Below are positions 8,210 through 16,116 of a stretch of DNA of 48,294 nucleotides, one piece after another (positions within the stretch are counted from its first letter, which is position 1; each line of letters begins with the position of its first letter). The position numbers and the translations under genes were made by a program. The notes beneath the pieces were generated by a model. It saw only the letters and a program-made list of their open reading frames with translations. It had not been told where the DNA came from and did not search any database. The DNA is from an uncultured Gammaproteobacteria bacterium (GTDB taxonomy: Bacteria; Pseudomonadota; Gammaproteobacteria; Pseudomonadales; Ketobacteraceae). The stretch is from contig CAJXXT010000014.1 of assembly GCA_913063495.1 (NCBI GenBank), forward strand, positions 1 through 48,294, read 5' to 3'.

Positions 8210-10657
8210 TCAGTGGTGGTATCGAAATGCCAGTGCGATTTCCCGACCTTTTGGAATAATGTTCGCAAAGGCTGCCCCGGGTGCGAGGGGTATCACTGAA
8301 GTAAAGACCAAATATTCCTTATCAAACAGATTATTTATTATTAAACTTAGCTGCCATTGTTCATCGGTTGGACTAAGGTCAAATCGGTAATCCACAATCT
8401 CATAGGCGGACTGTTGAGTTTGGGGTTCGTTGTCGGATGCGGTGGTATGTTTGCCTTTATAACGCCAGCTCAATAAATGCTGCATTTTTAAACTGTCTGT
8501 TATTGGGCTTTCGTATTCAAACGCGATAACACCTTCTGCTTTAGGGACAAAAGGTGTTTCATCCCCCGATGCGTCACATAATGTTTTTCCCGTGTTTAAC
8601 CGGTCTGTTGTGTGGCAAGTGGAGGAACTAAAGTCATTGTAGGTGAAGTCTAAATATTCAAATAGTACCAATGTTCGGAATTGTTTGATGGGTTGCCAGA
8701 TAATTTGTGTGTCTAGACCTTTAGAAGTGGAACTCGCTGCATTACCCACGGTGAAACCGATGCCACCATCAAAAACAGAAACTTGTAAATCATCATACTT
8801 GCCATAAAATAATGCCATATTTAACTGAAATTTCTGCCAATTCTTTTTAAAACCCATTTCAAATACACGTGCTTCTTCGTCATCGTAAACAACATCATTT
8901 CGATTATCTTTTTCATATAAAAAATCGAAACCGCCAGCTTTGCTACCATTTGACCAAGATAGGTAGGACATGAGGTTTACATCCCACTGGTAACTGAGAG
9001 CGGCTTGAAACATCGAGTGGTGTTCTTTGCGTTGTAGGTCATCAAACTCATGATAAACCCCACGTCCAGCGGATACGATGGCATAACCTGCCGTATAATC
9101 TGGTACTAACACGGGTGTAGAGACACTGTACCCCGTTGGGTCGCTAAGATAGTCGGCATCTTGCAATAATGTGGGGTCTGATAGATAACGTATGTCAACC
9201 AAGTCACCACTACCATTTTGGTGATTGATATCGGCGGCACGCACCGCTTGAAGCCCTTCTTTTTTGATGGTGAGGTAACGATACCCCAAAGAGCCTGTTA
9301 ACTGGTTAGTTAATGGAATATTCACATTACCGAAGGCAGCCCATTGAGCGGTATCCTGTTCAAGAAGGATATGACGGGAGAAGGGAGAAATTAACCTTTC
9401 AGCATCACTTGGAGAAAGGGAGAATGCTGCTGCTACTAATAACGGTGTATTAAAATCGGCAAAGTAATCATTATCAAACGTATCTTTTTGATAATATATC
9501 CCCGCTAAGTATTGAAGACCGGATTCTACCTCTCCTGTAATACGTATCTCCTGTGAAAACTGGCGATAATTTTCGTTTTGATACGTGTTGATTAATGTTG
9601 CTGGGGAAATATCCACATCCATGGATTGCTCAAATCGGTAATGACTGTACCCGGTGAGCGAGGTTAACGTTATGCTATCAAATTCATACTCCGCATTGAT
9701 TAGCGCTTCATCGGTATCGAGCTGCCAAAAAGTTTTTTGATATTTGAAAGGGGCGGCGTTGCCGACATCCAAAATACTGTCATTAACTCCAGTAAATGTG
9801 GAACCTGGAAATGGATTACCAGAACCGTCGACATGTTTGTAAATATCAAATGCATTGCCCTGTAGGTCAAACACTCCTTGTTCATATCGTGCATCGATAG
9901 TAAGCCTATCGGATGCGAGCCATAAACCACTGATTCTAAAAGCTTCGTCTTTTGAGGTAGGTTCCTTTTTTCCAGAAAATAGATTTTCTGAGATACCTTC
10001 TTGTTGGTCCCGCCATTTACCTGCAACACGAAATGCGATGGTATCGGAAAGTGGAATATTTATTCCAAGGTTAATTAAGTCTTCATCGTACTCAAATTCA
10101 TGTTGATAGCTGATATCAACGCTGGGGGGAGCATCTGGGTCAATGTAGGGTTTTACCGTAGTCATGCTAATGGCTCCACCGATAGAGCTGTTACCATACA
10201 ATGCTACTTGTGGGCCATGTAATACCTCGATTCGTTCCATATCAAACAACCCTGCATGTTGCTGATTCATTCTGCCTCGATAAATACCATCAACGTAGGT
10301 ACCAACGGCTTGTTCAAATGCATTGTTATCTCCTGAAGTTACGCCGCGCAGTATGAGACGGCTGGTAAGAGGTAAGACTTGTTGTTGCAGCCCTGGTACA
10401 TATAGACTGAGATCCTGTAAGTCATCGATCACCAAGTCTTGTATTTGATCTTTGCCTATTACGGATACACTGATGGGGACTTCCTGCAGTTTTTCGACCT
10501 TTTTTCTGGCGGTTACTACAACTTCATCGATGGGATTGTTTTTAGGATCAGTGGTGATATTGCGGCCTTCACTCGCATGGGCGTTGATTGATATAAAACA
10601 CATTATGGTCAATAAATAGGCAGCGAATGAGCGTATAAATGCCATGGTATTATTCAT
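8210..10657 (-). CDS. TonB-dependent outer-membrane receptor
   Basis: An 815-residue outer-membrane active transporter. The N-terminus is a signal peptide (basic start, hydrophobic AAYLLTIMCFISI, likely cleavage after NAHA). A TonB-box-like DEVVVTARK follows, then a plug domain (VPISVSVIGKDQI, VPGLQQQ, LRGV) and a beta-barrel rich in alternating aromatic residues. It ends REIALAFRYHH, close to the usual C-terminal aromatic signature. There is no FecA-type signalling extension. ATG 10657 gives a well-formed signal peptide; an in-frame GTG at 10696 would add 13 basic residues, and neither start has a strong ribosome site. The lipoxygenase gene follows after 40 nt, hinting that the transported ligand is related to lipids or oxylipins, but the ligand is unknown. 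Confidence 0.9.
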   Translation of the reverse strand: MNNTMAFIRSFAAYLLTIMCFISINAHASEGRNITTDPKNNPIDEVVVTARKKVEKLQEVPISVSVIGKDQIQDLVIDDLQDLSLYVPGLQQQVLPLTSRLILRGVTSGDNNAFEQAVGTYVDGIYRGRMNQQHAGLFDMERIEVLHGPQVALYGNSSIGGAISMTTVKPYIDPDAPPSVDISYQHEFEYDEDLINLGINIPLSDTIAFRVAGKWRDQQEGISENLFSGKKEPTSKDEAFRISGLWLASDRLTIDARYEQGVFDLQGNAFDIYKHVDGSGNPFPGSTFTGVNDSILDVGNAAPFKYQKTFWQLDTDEALINAEYEFDSITLTSLTGYSHYRFEQSMDVDISPATLINTYQNENYRQFSQEIRITGEVESGLQYLAGIYYQKDTFDNDYFADFNTPLLVAAAFSLSPSDAERLISPFSRHILLEQDTAQWAAFGNVNIPLTNQLTGSLGYRYLTIKKEGLQAVRAADINHQNGSGDLVDIRYLSDPTLLQDADYLSDPTGYSVSTPVLVPDYTAGYAIVSAGRGVYHEFDDLQRKEHHSMFQAALSYQWDVNLMSYLSWSNGSKAGGFDFLYEKDNRNDVVYDDEEARVFEMGFKKNWQKFQLNMALFYGKYDDLQVSVFDGGIGFTVGNAASSTSKGLDTQIIWQPIKQFRTLVLFEYLDFTYNDFSSSTCHTTDRLNTGKTLCDASGDETPFVPKAEGVIAFEYESPITDSLKMQHLLSWRYKGKHTTASDNEPQTQQSAYEIVDYRFDLSPTDEQWQLSLIINNLFDKEYLVFTSVIPLAPGAAFANIIPKGREIALAFRYHH

Positions 10658-11015
10658 TTTTTTGATACCGTTAATGCGTCTTCTTTGTGGTGGCACGAAG
10701 GGGTAGGTACGAAGGGGTAGGTAGTCGGTTTTTCCGGAGGTTAGCCCAATCCCGTTCTCTTTTACAGGTCATAAGCCCTACTGAAAGTGTAGCTACCTTC
10801 TGATGAGAATCCATTGCTTGGTTATCTGAAACCGGGTTCCAAACGAGGTATAGGAAAACTGGGTTCCTTGTATGAGTTATTAGTACTAGGGGTCACTCGA
10901 AATAGTGTTACGTATTGCTCTAATTACATTAGGTTTGTGTCGAGCTGGCGGGGCGTTATAATGCAACACTTTTAGGTGATGAGAGGTCGTTGTGGTTGAT
11001 AGAGGGGCTTTAGTT
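10658..11015. other. Divergent intergenic region, receptor / flavoprotein
   Basis: This 358-base gap should hold the promoters of the receptor-lipoxygenase pair (minus) and the HI0933-type gene (plus). It contains a 14-bp tandem duplication (10695-10722) and an imperfect repeat of GAAACCGGGTTCC / GAAAACTGGGTTCC near 10828-10866. I see no convincing -35/-10 pair and no small gene. Confidence 0.5.
10695..10722. repeat. 14-bp tandem duplication
   Basis: ACGAAGGGGTAGGT occurs twice without a gap (10695-10708 and 10709-10722), 38-65 bases upstream of the chosen receptor start. It could alter promoter spacing or the leader of the receptor mRNA. Confidence 0.85.
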
Positions 11016-12203
11016 ATGGGAATAGATGTCGTTGTGATAGGTGCGGGTGCCGCAGGGCTAATGTGTGCAGCAATAGCAGGCAAGAGGGGGCGACGTGTAC
11101 TGGTGCTGGATCATGCCAATAAGGTCGGTAAAAAAATCCTTATGTCTGGTGGTGGGCGTTGCAATTTTACCAATACCGTGACAGATCCGGACGACTTTGT
11201 TTCTGAAAATGCACATTTTTGTAAATCAGCGTTAAGCCGCTATACCCCGTGGGATTTTATTGATTTGGTCGAAAGACACGGAATTGCTTATCATGAGAAA
11301 AAACTGGGCCAGTTATTTTGTGATAATTCCTCAAAAGATATTCTTGGGATGTTATTAACAGAGTGCGAGCGTGTTGATGTTGAGATCAAAACACATTGTA
11401 AAATCACATCGATAACCAAAAGTCTCACCGATCCTGATGCGCCTTTTGTTATCAATAGCTCATCGGGTGTAATCGAGGTGAAAAAGGTTGTGATAGCAAC
11501 GGGAGGTTTATCGATTCCAACGATGGGGGCGACAGGGTTTGGTTATCAAATCGCCGAGCAGTTTGGCCATGAAATCGTTGCGACAGAAGCAGCCTTAGTA
11601 CCCTTTACCTTGAGCAAGGAACAGCTACAGGCATTTGATGGCTTGTCTGGTGTGAGTGCGAATGTTGTTGTTTCTTGTGAGAATCAGAGCTTTCGAGAGG
11701 CTATGTTATTTACTCATCGAGGCTTCAGTGGCCCCGCGATGTTGCAAATTTCTACCTATTGGAAACCAGGAAAAAATATCACTATTAATTGGTTGCCAGA
11801 TATAGATGCGTTAGTGTATTTGCAGGAGCAGCAGGAAGCCAAGCCGAACACTGAACTTAAAACAATACTTTCTGAACACTTATCGAAGCGCTTAGTGTTG
11901 AGTTTGATGGGGGGCGGTATTGAAAATAAATCAATGCGGCAATACACAATTCAACAAATCGAGGCGATTGCTCAGAAACTATCTTGTTGGGAAATTATGC
12001 CCGCTGGAACGGAAGGTTATCGCACAGCAGAAGTAACCATTGGTGGTGTTAGCACGAATAAAATATCGTCCAAAACATTTGAAAGTCAAAATGTATCGGG
12101 GTTGTTTTTTATTGGTGAGGTTGTGGATGTTACTGGCCACCTCGGAGGGTTTAATTTTCAATGGGCATGGGCCTCCGGGGTGGCTGCTGGTCAGGTTGTT
12201 TAA
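11016..12203 (+). CDS. HI0933/BaiN-family FAD-dependent oxidoreductase
   Basis: A 395-residue flavoprotein of the HI0933 (YhiN/BaiN) family, cytoplasmic, usually annotated as NAD(P)/FAD-dependent oxidoreductase. The FAD dinucleotide-binding motif is at the start (VVVIGAGAAGLMCA), followed by the family signature KKILMSGGGRCNFTN. A mid-protein ATGGLSIPTMGATGFGY and a C-terminal GLFFIGEVVDVTGHLGGFNFQWAWASG block complete the fold. ATG 11016 is preceded by AGAGGGG (11000-11006); an in-frame GTG at 10992 with GAGAGG before it would add eight residues. The physiological substrate of most members is unknown; BaiN in gut bacteria has been linked to bile-acid reduction, but that should not be carried over. 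It stands alone, convergent with the CocE-type gene. Confidence 0.9.
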   Translation: MGIDVVVIGAGAAGLMCAAIAGKRGRRVLVLDHANKVGKKILMSGGGRCNFTNTVTDPDDFVSENAHFCKSALSRYTPWDFIDLVERHGIAYHEKKLGQLFCDNSSKDILGMLLTECERVDVEIKTHCKITSITKSLTDPDAPFVINSSSGVIEVKKVVIATGGLSIPTMGATGFGYQIAEQFGHEIVATEAALVPFTLSKEQLQAFDGLSGVSANVVVSCENQSFREAMLFTHRGFSGPAMLQISTYWKPGKNITINWLPDIDALVYLQEQQEAKPNTELKTILSEHLSKRLVLSLMGGGIENKSMRQYTIQQIEAIAQKLSCWEIMPAGTEGYRTAEVTIGGVSTNKISSKTFESQNVSGLFFIGEVVDVTGHLGGFNFQWAWASGVAAGQVV

Positions 12204-12220
12204 AAAATGTTACACATAAC

Positions 12221-12256
12221 GTGCATCCCATACTTTTGAGAGAAGTATAGGGGCAC
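12221..12256. terminator. Imperfect hairpin between convergent genes
   Basis: GTGC..CCC.ATACTT (12221-12235) pairs with AAGTAT.GGG.GCAC (12243-12256), with small bulges (AT on the left, A on the right). It lies between the stops of the flavoprotein and the CocE-type gene. There is no T run, so it may act with Rho or protect mRNA ends. Confidence 0.4.
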
Positions 12257-12283
12257 GGTAACGTAAAGGTCATAAGTGACGAC

Positions 12284-12303
12284 AGTTCAGTTTAGTTCAG
12301 TTT
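12284..12303. repeat. 10-bp tandem duplication over a stop codon
   Basis: AGTTCAGTTT is present twice in tandem (12284-12293, 12294-12303). The TGA stop of the minus-strand CocE-type gene (12297-12299) lies inside the second copy. Confidence 0.8.
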
Positions 12304-14393
12304 AATGCACTCACAGGTACTATCGGCAAAACAACACTCGATGGGTGCTCAGAGCTATTGTGAATCATCGTAACTCCATTTATCGCGTTGTCTTGTTGGA
12401 CGTAATTCATAACCCCTTGCGCTTGATTGCTTGGGCTAATAGAAACACGTAACCGATGACCTTTTCGAATGATTGCACTTGTTGGGAAGATCTCGATTTG
12501 CATTTTTATCACTTCACCGGGGTTAATTGGAGATACCGTTTCCTCAGTCAAATAATGGTAGGGCTGTATCATTTGGCCATCAAGGTAACGTGAACGTTCA
12601 ATATCTACGGCTCGTGATGTTGCCGCTAACAATCCGTTAGTAAGAGGGAGGACGGTTTCACCGTCAGGAGTAACTTCATCGATGCGTATAGAAAGTACAG
12701 CTTCGTTCGCTGTGCTTTCCATCCAAATGTCGGCTTGAATTGGCCCATTAATGTAATAATCCTCTGGCATTAATGCGGTCTCATAATTAAGAGCATTTAA
12801 CTCAAGGTCTTTGTTATCAAATAGGCATTCGTCAGGAAATAAAGCCAAGCCTGCACCGCCCAATGTCCATTGTCGGTAACTAATCGAGCATTCGGTTCCG
12901 TCTTGAGGTAATACTGTAAATGAAAGAAATTGGCCGCCTTTTGATTTTCCTATTTCGATACTGGCAAACTCAGGCGTTTGCATCATATGAGACTCTTCTA
13001 TCGTTATAGGGGGCTGTTGAGATAAGGACATATCTCCGTGTAAATACCATCGTTCAGGTGCTGCTAATGGGTGAGGCCATGCCGTTGTAGTAGAAAAACT
13101 ATCTGATCCTTCCGGTTTGTGATTTTTAACGAACTGCGTGACGAGAGGGATATCTTCTGTATGGGAATCGATACCTTTTACGTGTTTATCAAACCACTGC
13201 AGTAATAGACTCATTAGCGGTGCGAGTGAGTCGTTACCGTTGGATGCTTGAAGGATGTTCATCATATGGTCACTATCATAAATCGCGAGTCTAGAATCTA
13301 CATTTTGTTGCAATGCTTCATATAATAAAGGTGCATCTCGTTGAAATATATCGTGTAGTGCACCAGTGATAAATGTAGGAGCTGTGATGGTATTAATATT
13401 TTCAATGGGTGATCGTGATCGCCAGAAATCACCGTCATAGCGAATATAAGATTCGCCATTTAATGCATCATCAACAAGCGGCAGGTAATAACTATCGACA
13501 TGATCAATGTGTTCTAATGTGGATTGGTCAATCTGATGGGCATGTTGGGGATGAAGGATTTTTGCGAGAATATTTTGAGTACCGAGCATCTGTGTCAGAG
13601 TCATCCACGTTTTCATGAAAACACCATTGATTAACCCGCCTGTTCCAACAATGCCTCGTTGCGCGTCACCCAATGGTACAACAGCAAAAACAGCCTTTAC
13701 GGCGTCAGGTCGTTGCTGCGCAGAAAGAAGCGCTGTGATCGCCATATAAGAGGCCCCGGAGGTAGCAATGTCTCCATTTGACCACGGTTGTTGAAGTATC
13801 CAATCGATAGTATCGCCATAGCCATTTTGTTCCTCTTGGCCGATTAACTCCCAACCGCCTTCTGAAATGCCAGTGCCCAATACATCGACGGTTACCATCG
13901 CATAACCACGTTTAATGAAGTAAGGGTCGGCTCCGCCGACTAACGTCCCCTGTCCGAGAATGGATACGGGTGACATTAAACTCATATTGTAACCCGTTTG
14001 AACCAGTATGGCGGGGAATGATTCGTTGGGGACGTTGCCTTGATCCGTTGCAGGCAGTGATACGGATACCGCAATTTTTTTACCGTTACTAGCGACAAAA
14101 TATTCGACGGGGAGAGTCACTGTTCGAGGGTAATCTTCTTCTCGTGTGTAAATTATTTTTTCAGTGTTTTGACTGTCATCTATGTTGTCGTCCGTACTGT
14201 CGTCCGTATTGTCATCCGGGGATTCATCGGTATCATTTTCTTCACTCTCGGTGGGTGTTTGTGCTTTATCTGTTTGTCCGGCGCTTTCCCCTTGGGATGA
14301 TTTTCCAGAGCAGGCCATTAACGTAGAGATAAGGATGATAGCCAAAATGCTTTTAACGATTTGAATTGCTGAGATTTTTATTAGAAAAAACAT
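12297..14393 (-). CDS. CocE/NonD-family serine hydrolase, lipoprotein
   Basis: A 698-residue hydrolase of the CocE / X-Pro dipeptidyl-peptidase S15-like group, which cleaves esters or acyl bonds. The N-terminus is a lipoprotein signal (STLMAC, lipidated C28) followed by a linker of about 50 residues rich in Asp/Glu/Ser, so the enzyme should sit on a membrane facing the periplasm or outside. The catalytic triad fits CocE: nucleophile S215 in TSGASYMA, D348 in GALHDIF and H376 in YDSDHM, with the same 28-residue Asp-His spacing I recall for CocE. A C-terminal jelly-roll domain follows (RHLRVSIS-like block near residue 650). CGGAG lies 7 nt before ATG 14393. It is divergent from a LysR-type regulator, which may control it. 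The substrate is unknown. Confidence 0.88.
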   Translation of the reverse strand: MFFLIKISAIQIVKSILAIILISTLMACSGKSSQGESAGQTDKAQTPTESEENDTDESPDDNTDDSTDDNIDDSQNTEKIIYTREEDYPRTVTLPVEYFVASNGKKIAVSVSLPATDQGNVPNESFPAILVQTGYNMSLMSPVSILGQGTLVGGADPYFIKRGYAMVTVDVLGTGISEGGWELIGQEEQNGYGDTIDWILQQPWSNGDIATSGASYMAITALLSAQQRPDAVKAVFAVVPLGDAQRGIVGTGGLINGVFMKTWMTLTQMLGTQNILAKILHPQHAHQIDQSTLEHIDHVDSYYLPLVDDALNGESYIRYDGDFWRSRSPIENINTITAPTFITGALHDIFQRDAPLLYEALQQNVDSRLAIYDSDHMMNILQASNGNDSLAPLMSLLLQWFDKHVKGIDSHTEDIPLVTQFVKNHKPEGSDSFSTTTAWPHPLAAPERWYLHGDMSLSQQPPITIEESHMMQTPEFASIEIGKSKGGQFLSFTVLPQDGTECSISYRQWTLGGAGLALFPDECLFDNKDLELNALNYETALMPEDYYINGPIQADIWMESTANEAVLSIRIDEVTPDGETVLPLTNGLLAATSRAVDIERSRYLDGQMIQPYHYLTEETVSPINPGEVIKMQIEIFPTSAIIRKGHRLRVSISPSNQAQGVMNYVQQDNAINGVTMIHNSSEHPSSVVLPIVPVSALN

Positions 14394-14742
14394 AGCTATC
14401 TCCGTTTTATTATTATGTCCAATAACGTATGAAATAATATGGAAGAATATAAATAGCTTATGAATTTACTAATCACAATACGTCGAATTTAGAACACGTT
14501 TCTCATATTTGGGATTTGTTTTTTGGGCTGTTTGGCATGATTTTTTTTCAATCGTTATAAAGGGAATAATGATGGGGATAATTATGCCAAATGGCATTTG
14601 TGAAATATTCCCAAAGAAATAGAGGTGAGGAAAAATAAAGCTAAATGATTTTTGACCTAATCTTTTTGCCTGGTTGTTTTATAAAAAAATATATGACTAT
14701 TATGGGTTTCTAATACGTTTGCGGAAGTTTCAGGGAGGCAGT
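14394..14742. promoter_or_regulatory. Divergent promoter region with TTTGGCAT boxes
   Basis: An AT-rich 349-base gap between the CocE-type gene and the LysR gene. TTTGGCAT at 14531-14538 reappears as its reverse complement ATGCCAAA at 14584-14591. The latter is part of a perfect inverted repeat ATGCCA-AA-TGGCAT (14584-14597). Such dyads in a divergent gap are typical operator candidates for a LysR regulator. No small ORF is supported here. Confidence 0.45.
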
Positions 14743-15633
14743 GTGAAGGTATCACTCGATGAGATGGCGACATTTGTAGAGGTAGTCGATAGCGGCAGTC
14801 AATCAATAGCATCCAAAAAAACCGGAGTTCCATTGTCAACGGTAAGCAGGAGGATTGCTGATCTTGAAAGACGGTTACGGGTACAGCTTATACAGCGTTC
14901 TTCTCATCAACAAAATACAACAGATGCTGGCTCGGTGTATTATGACTACTGTAGTCGCATGTTGCATGAGGCCAAGGCGGCCGAAATTGCCATGCAAAGC
15001 ATTCAGAAAGAACCGTTTGGTGTGCTTAGAGTGTTAAGCCTAATTCCTATTGATAATCCATTTCTATCAAAGATGCTTGATAGTTTTTTGTGTGAATATA
15101 CTGAAGTCACTATTGAATATTTTACGGTAACAACACAGCTTGATTTGTCTGATCAGCGTTTTGATTGTGTTTTTATGATGGGGGAAATTGCTGACTCTAC
15201 TCTTATTGCCCGTGAGCTTGGTTGTTTTAAAGCGATCTATTGCGCAAGTCCTGAGTATATAAATCGGTACGGAATGCCGAGTAGCCGTTCGGATCTTTCT
15301 GAGCATTATTTTGCAAAATCCGAAACTCCTGAATGGATAGATTTTCAAGAGACCTCTTTTAAGAAAAGCATAAGTAGTCGTATTCTAACAAATGATTTTT
15401 TCTCGTTGCGGCGGCTGGCACTTGATGGCGTGTGTATCGCTCAAATACCCGATATTCAAATCTATCAATATTTGGAAAAAGGCACGCTCGTAGAAGTATT
15501 ACCTCAACAATCAATAGAGGTACCTATCTATTTGGCTTTTTCTAAGAAAAAACAATTTACAACAAAAGTGCGAGCGTTTATAGATCACGCCGTGTCTTAT
15601 ACCCGTGAATGTGCGCCTTGGGTGTTAAAGTAG
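14743..15633 (+). CDS. LysR-family transcriptional regulator
   Basis: A 296-residue LysR regulator. Residues 1-60 form the winged helix-turn-helix (DEMATFVEVVDSGSQSIASKKTGVPLSTVSRRIADLERRL split over the usual LTTR positions), and the rest is a periplasmic-binding-protein-like effector domain. GTG 14743 is preferred because AGGGAGG (14732-14738) is directly upstream and it gives the normal family length; the upstream ATG 14674 would add 23 residues and place that site inside the gene. It is divergent from the CocE-type hydrolase, the classical arrangement of a LysR regulator and its target. Inducer unknown. Confidence 0.92.
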   Translation: MKVSLDEMATFVEVVDSGSQSIASKKTGVPLSTVSRRIADLERRLRVQLIQRSSHQQNTTDAGSVYYDYCSRMLHEAKAAEIAMQSIQKEPFGVLRVLSLIPIDNPFLSKMLDSFLCEYTEVTIEYFTVTTQLDLSDQRFDCVFMMGEIADSTLIARELGCFKAIYCASPEYINRYGMPSSRSDLSEHYFAKSETPEWIDFQETSFKKSISSRILTNDFFSLRRLALDGVCIAQIPDIQIYQYLEKGTLVEVLPQQSIEVPIYLAFSKKKQFTTKVRAFIDHAVSYTRECAPWVLK

Positions 15634-15683
15634 CATTATTCAATGCATAACCTAGGCTCTGGCACCTTGGTAGTATATCGGCC

Positions 15684-15689
15684 TATAAT
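15684..15689 (+). promoter_or_regulatory. Candidate -10 box of the potassium-channel operon
   Basis: A consensus TATAAT lies 42 bases before the DUF6394 start. No good -35 hexamer is found at 16-18 bp spacing, so it would need an activator or be a chance match. Confidence 0.35.
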
Positions 15690-15730
15690 GAAGGTGGGTA
15701 GAGATTAAGTGGTTGATTTTTGGGGGTAAG

Positions 15731-16114
15731 ATGAATACGGAAAAGGTAGTTTTTGCATTTTTCATTGTGTTGGCACTAACGTTGAATTTTGGTTTTTTTC
15801 TGGGAGAAATGACAAATCCTGAGCATCATAACGTATATGAGCTCTTTTTTGCGACGGCGGTAAGCCTTATCGCTACAGTGATGAAGTTTGGTGATAGAAC
15901 CCATATGGGGGCAATACTGTTGGCAACGAGTCTGGTGGCAGACTTACAGCTAATCATTGCTGCTGTCATTTGGGGGTGGGCTGTTCATGTTTCTGATGTC
16001 GGTATGGATGGCGCGGCTATTGCGAGTATCGTGTCTTTATCCGGTGGAGCCCTGTTGGCAAACTTATTGTCAGCGGTATTATTGTCAATTGAAACGGTGA
16101 TGATTCGGCGTTAG
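15731..16114 (+). CDS. DUF6394 family membrane protein
   Basis: A 127-residue integral membrane protein with about four hydrophobic segments: residues 5-25, 35-55, 60-85 and 98-120. It resembles, from memory, the DUF6394 proteins that sit next to TrkA-N potassium channels in Pseudomonas and Marinobacter (motifs ALTLNFGFF, EHHNVYELF, MKFGDRTHMGA, LATSLVADLQLI). Its function is not known. GGGGGT (15722-15726) precedes ATG 15731; a longer TTG start at 15713 is less likely. Its stop is only 2 nt before the channel ATG, so the two are surely co-translated, suggesting an accessory subunit or modulator of the channel. Confidence 0.72.
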   Translation: MNTEKVVFAFFIVLALTLNFGFFLGEMTNPEHHNVYELFFATAVSLIATVMKFGDRTHMGAILLATSLVADLQLIIAAVIWGWAVHVSDVGMDGAAIASIVSLSGGALLANLLSAVLLSIETVMIRR

Positions 16115-16116
16115 TT

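Noticed and set aside
15660..15674. Possible sigma-54 promoter (TGGCAC then a -12 element)
   Set aside because: The -24 half fits, but the -12 position reads TAGT instead of TTGC, so the match is too poor.
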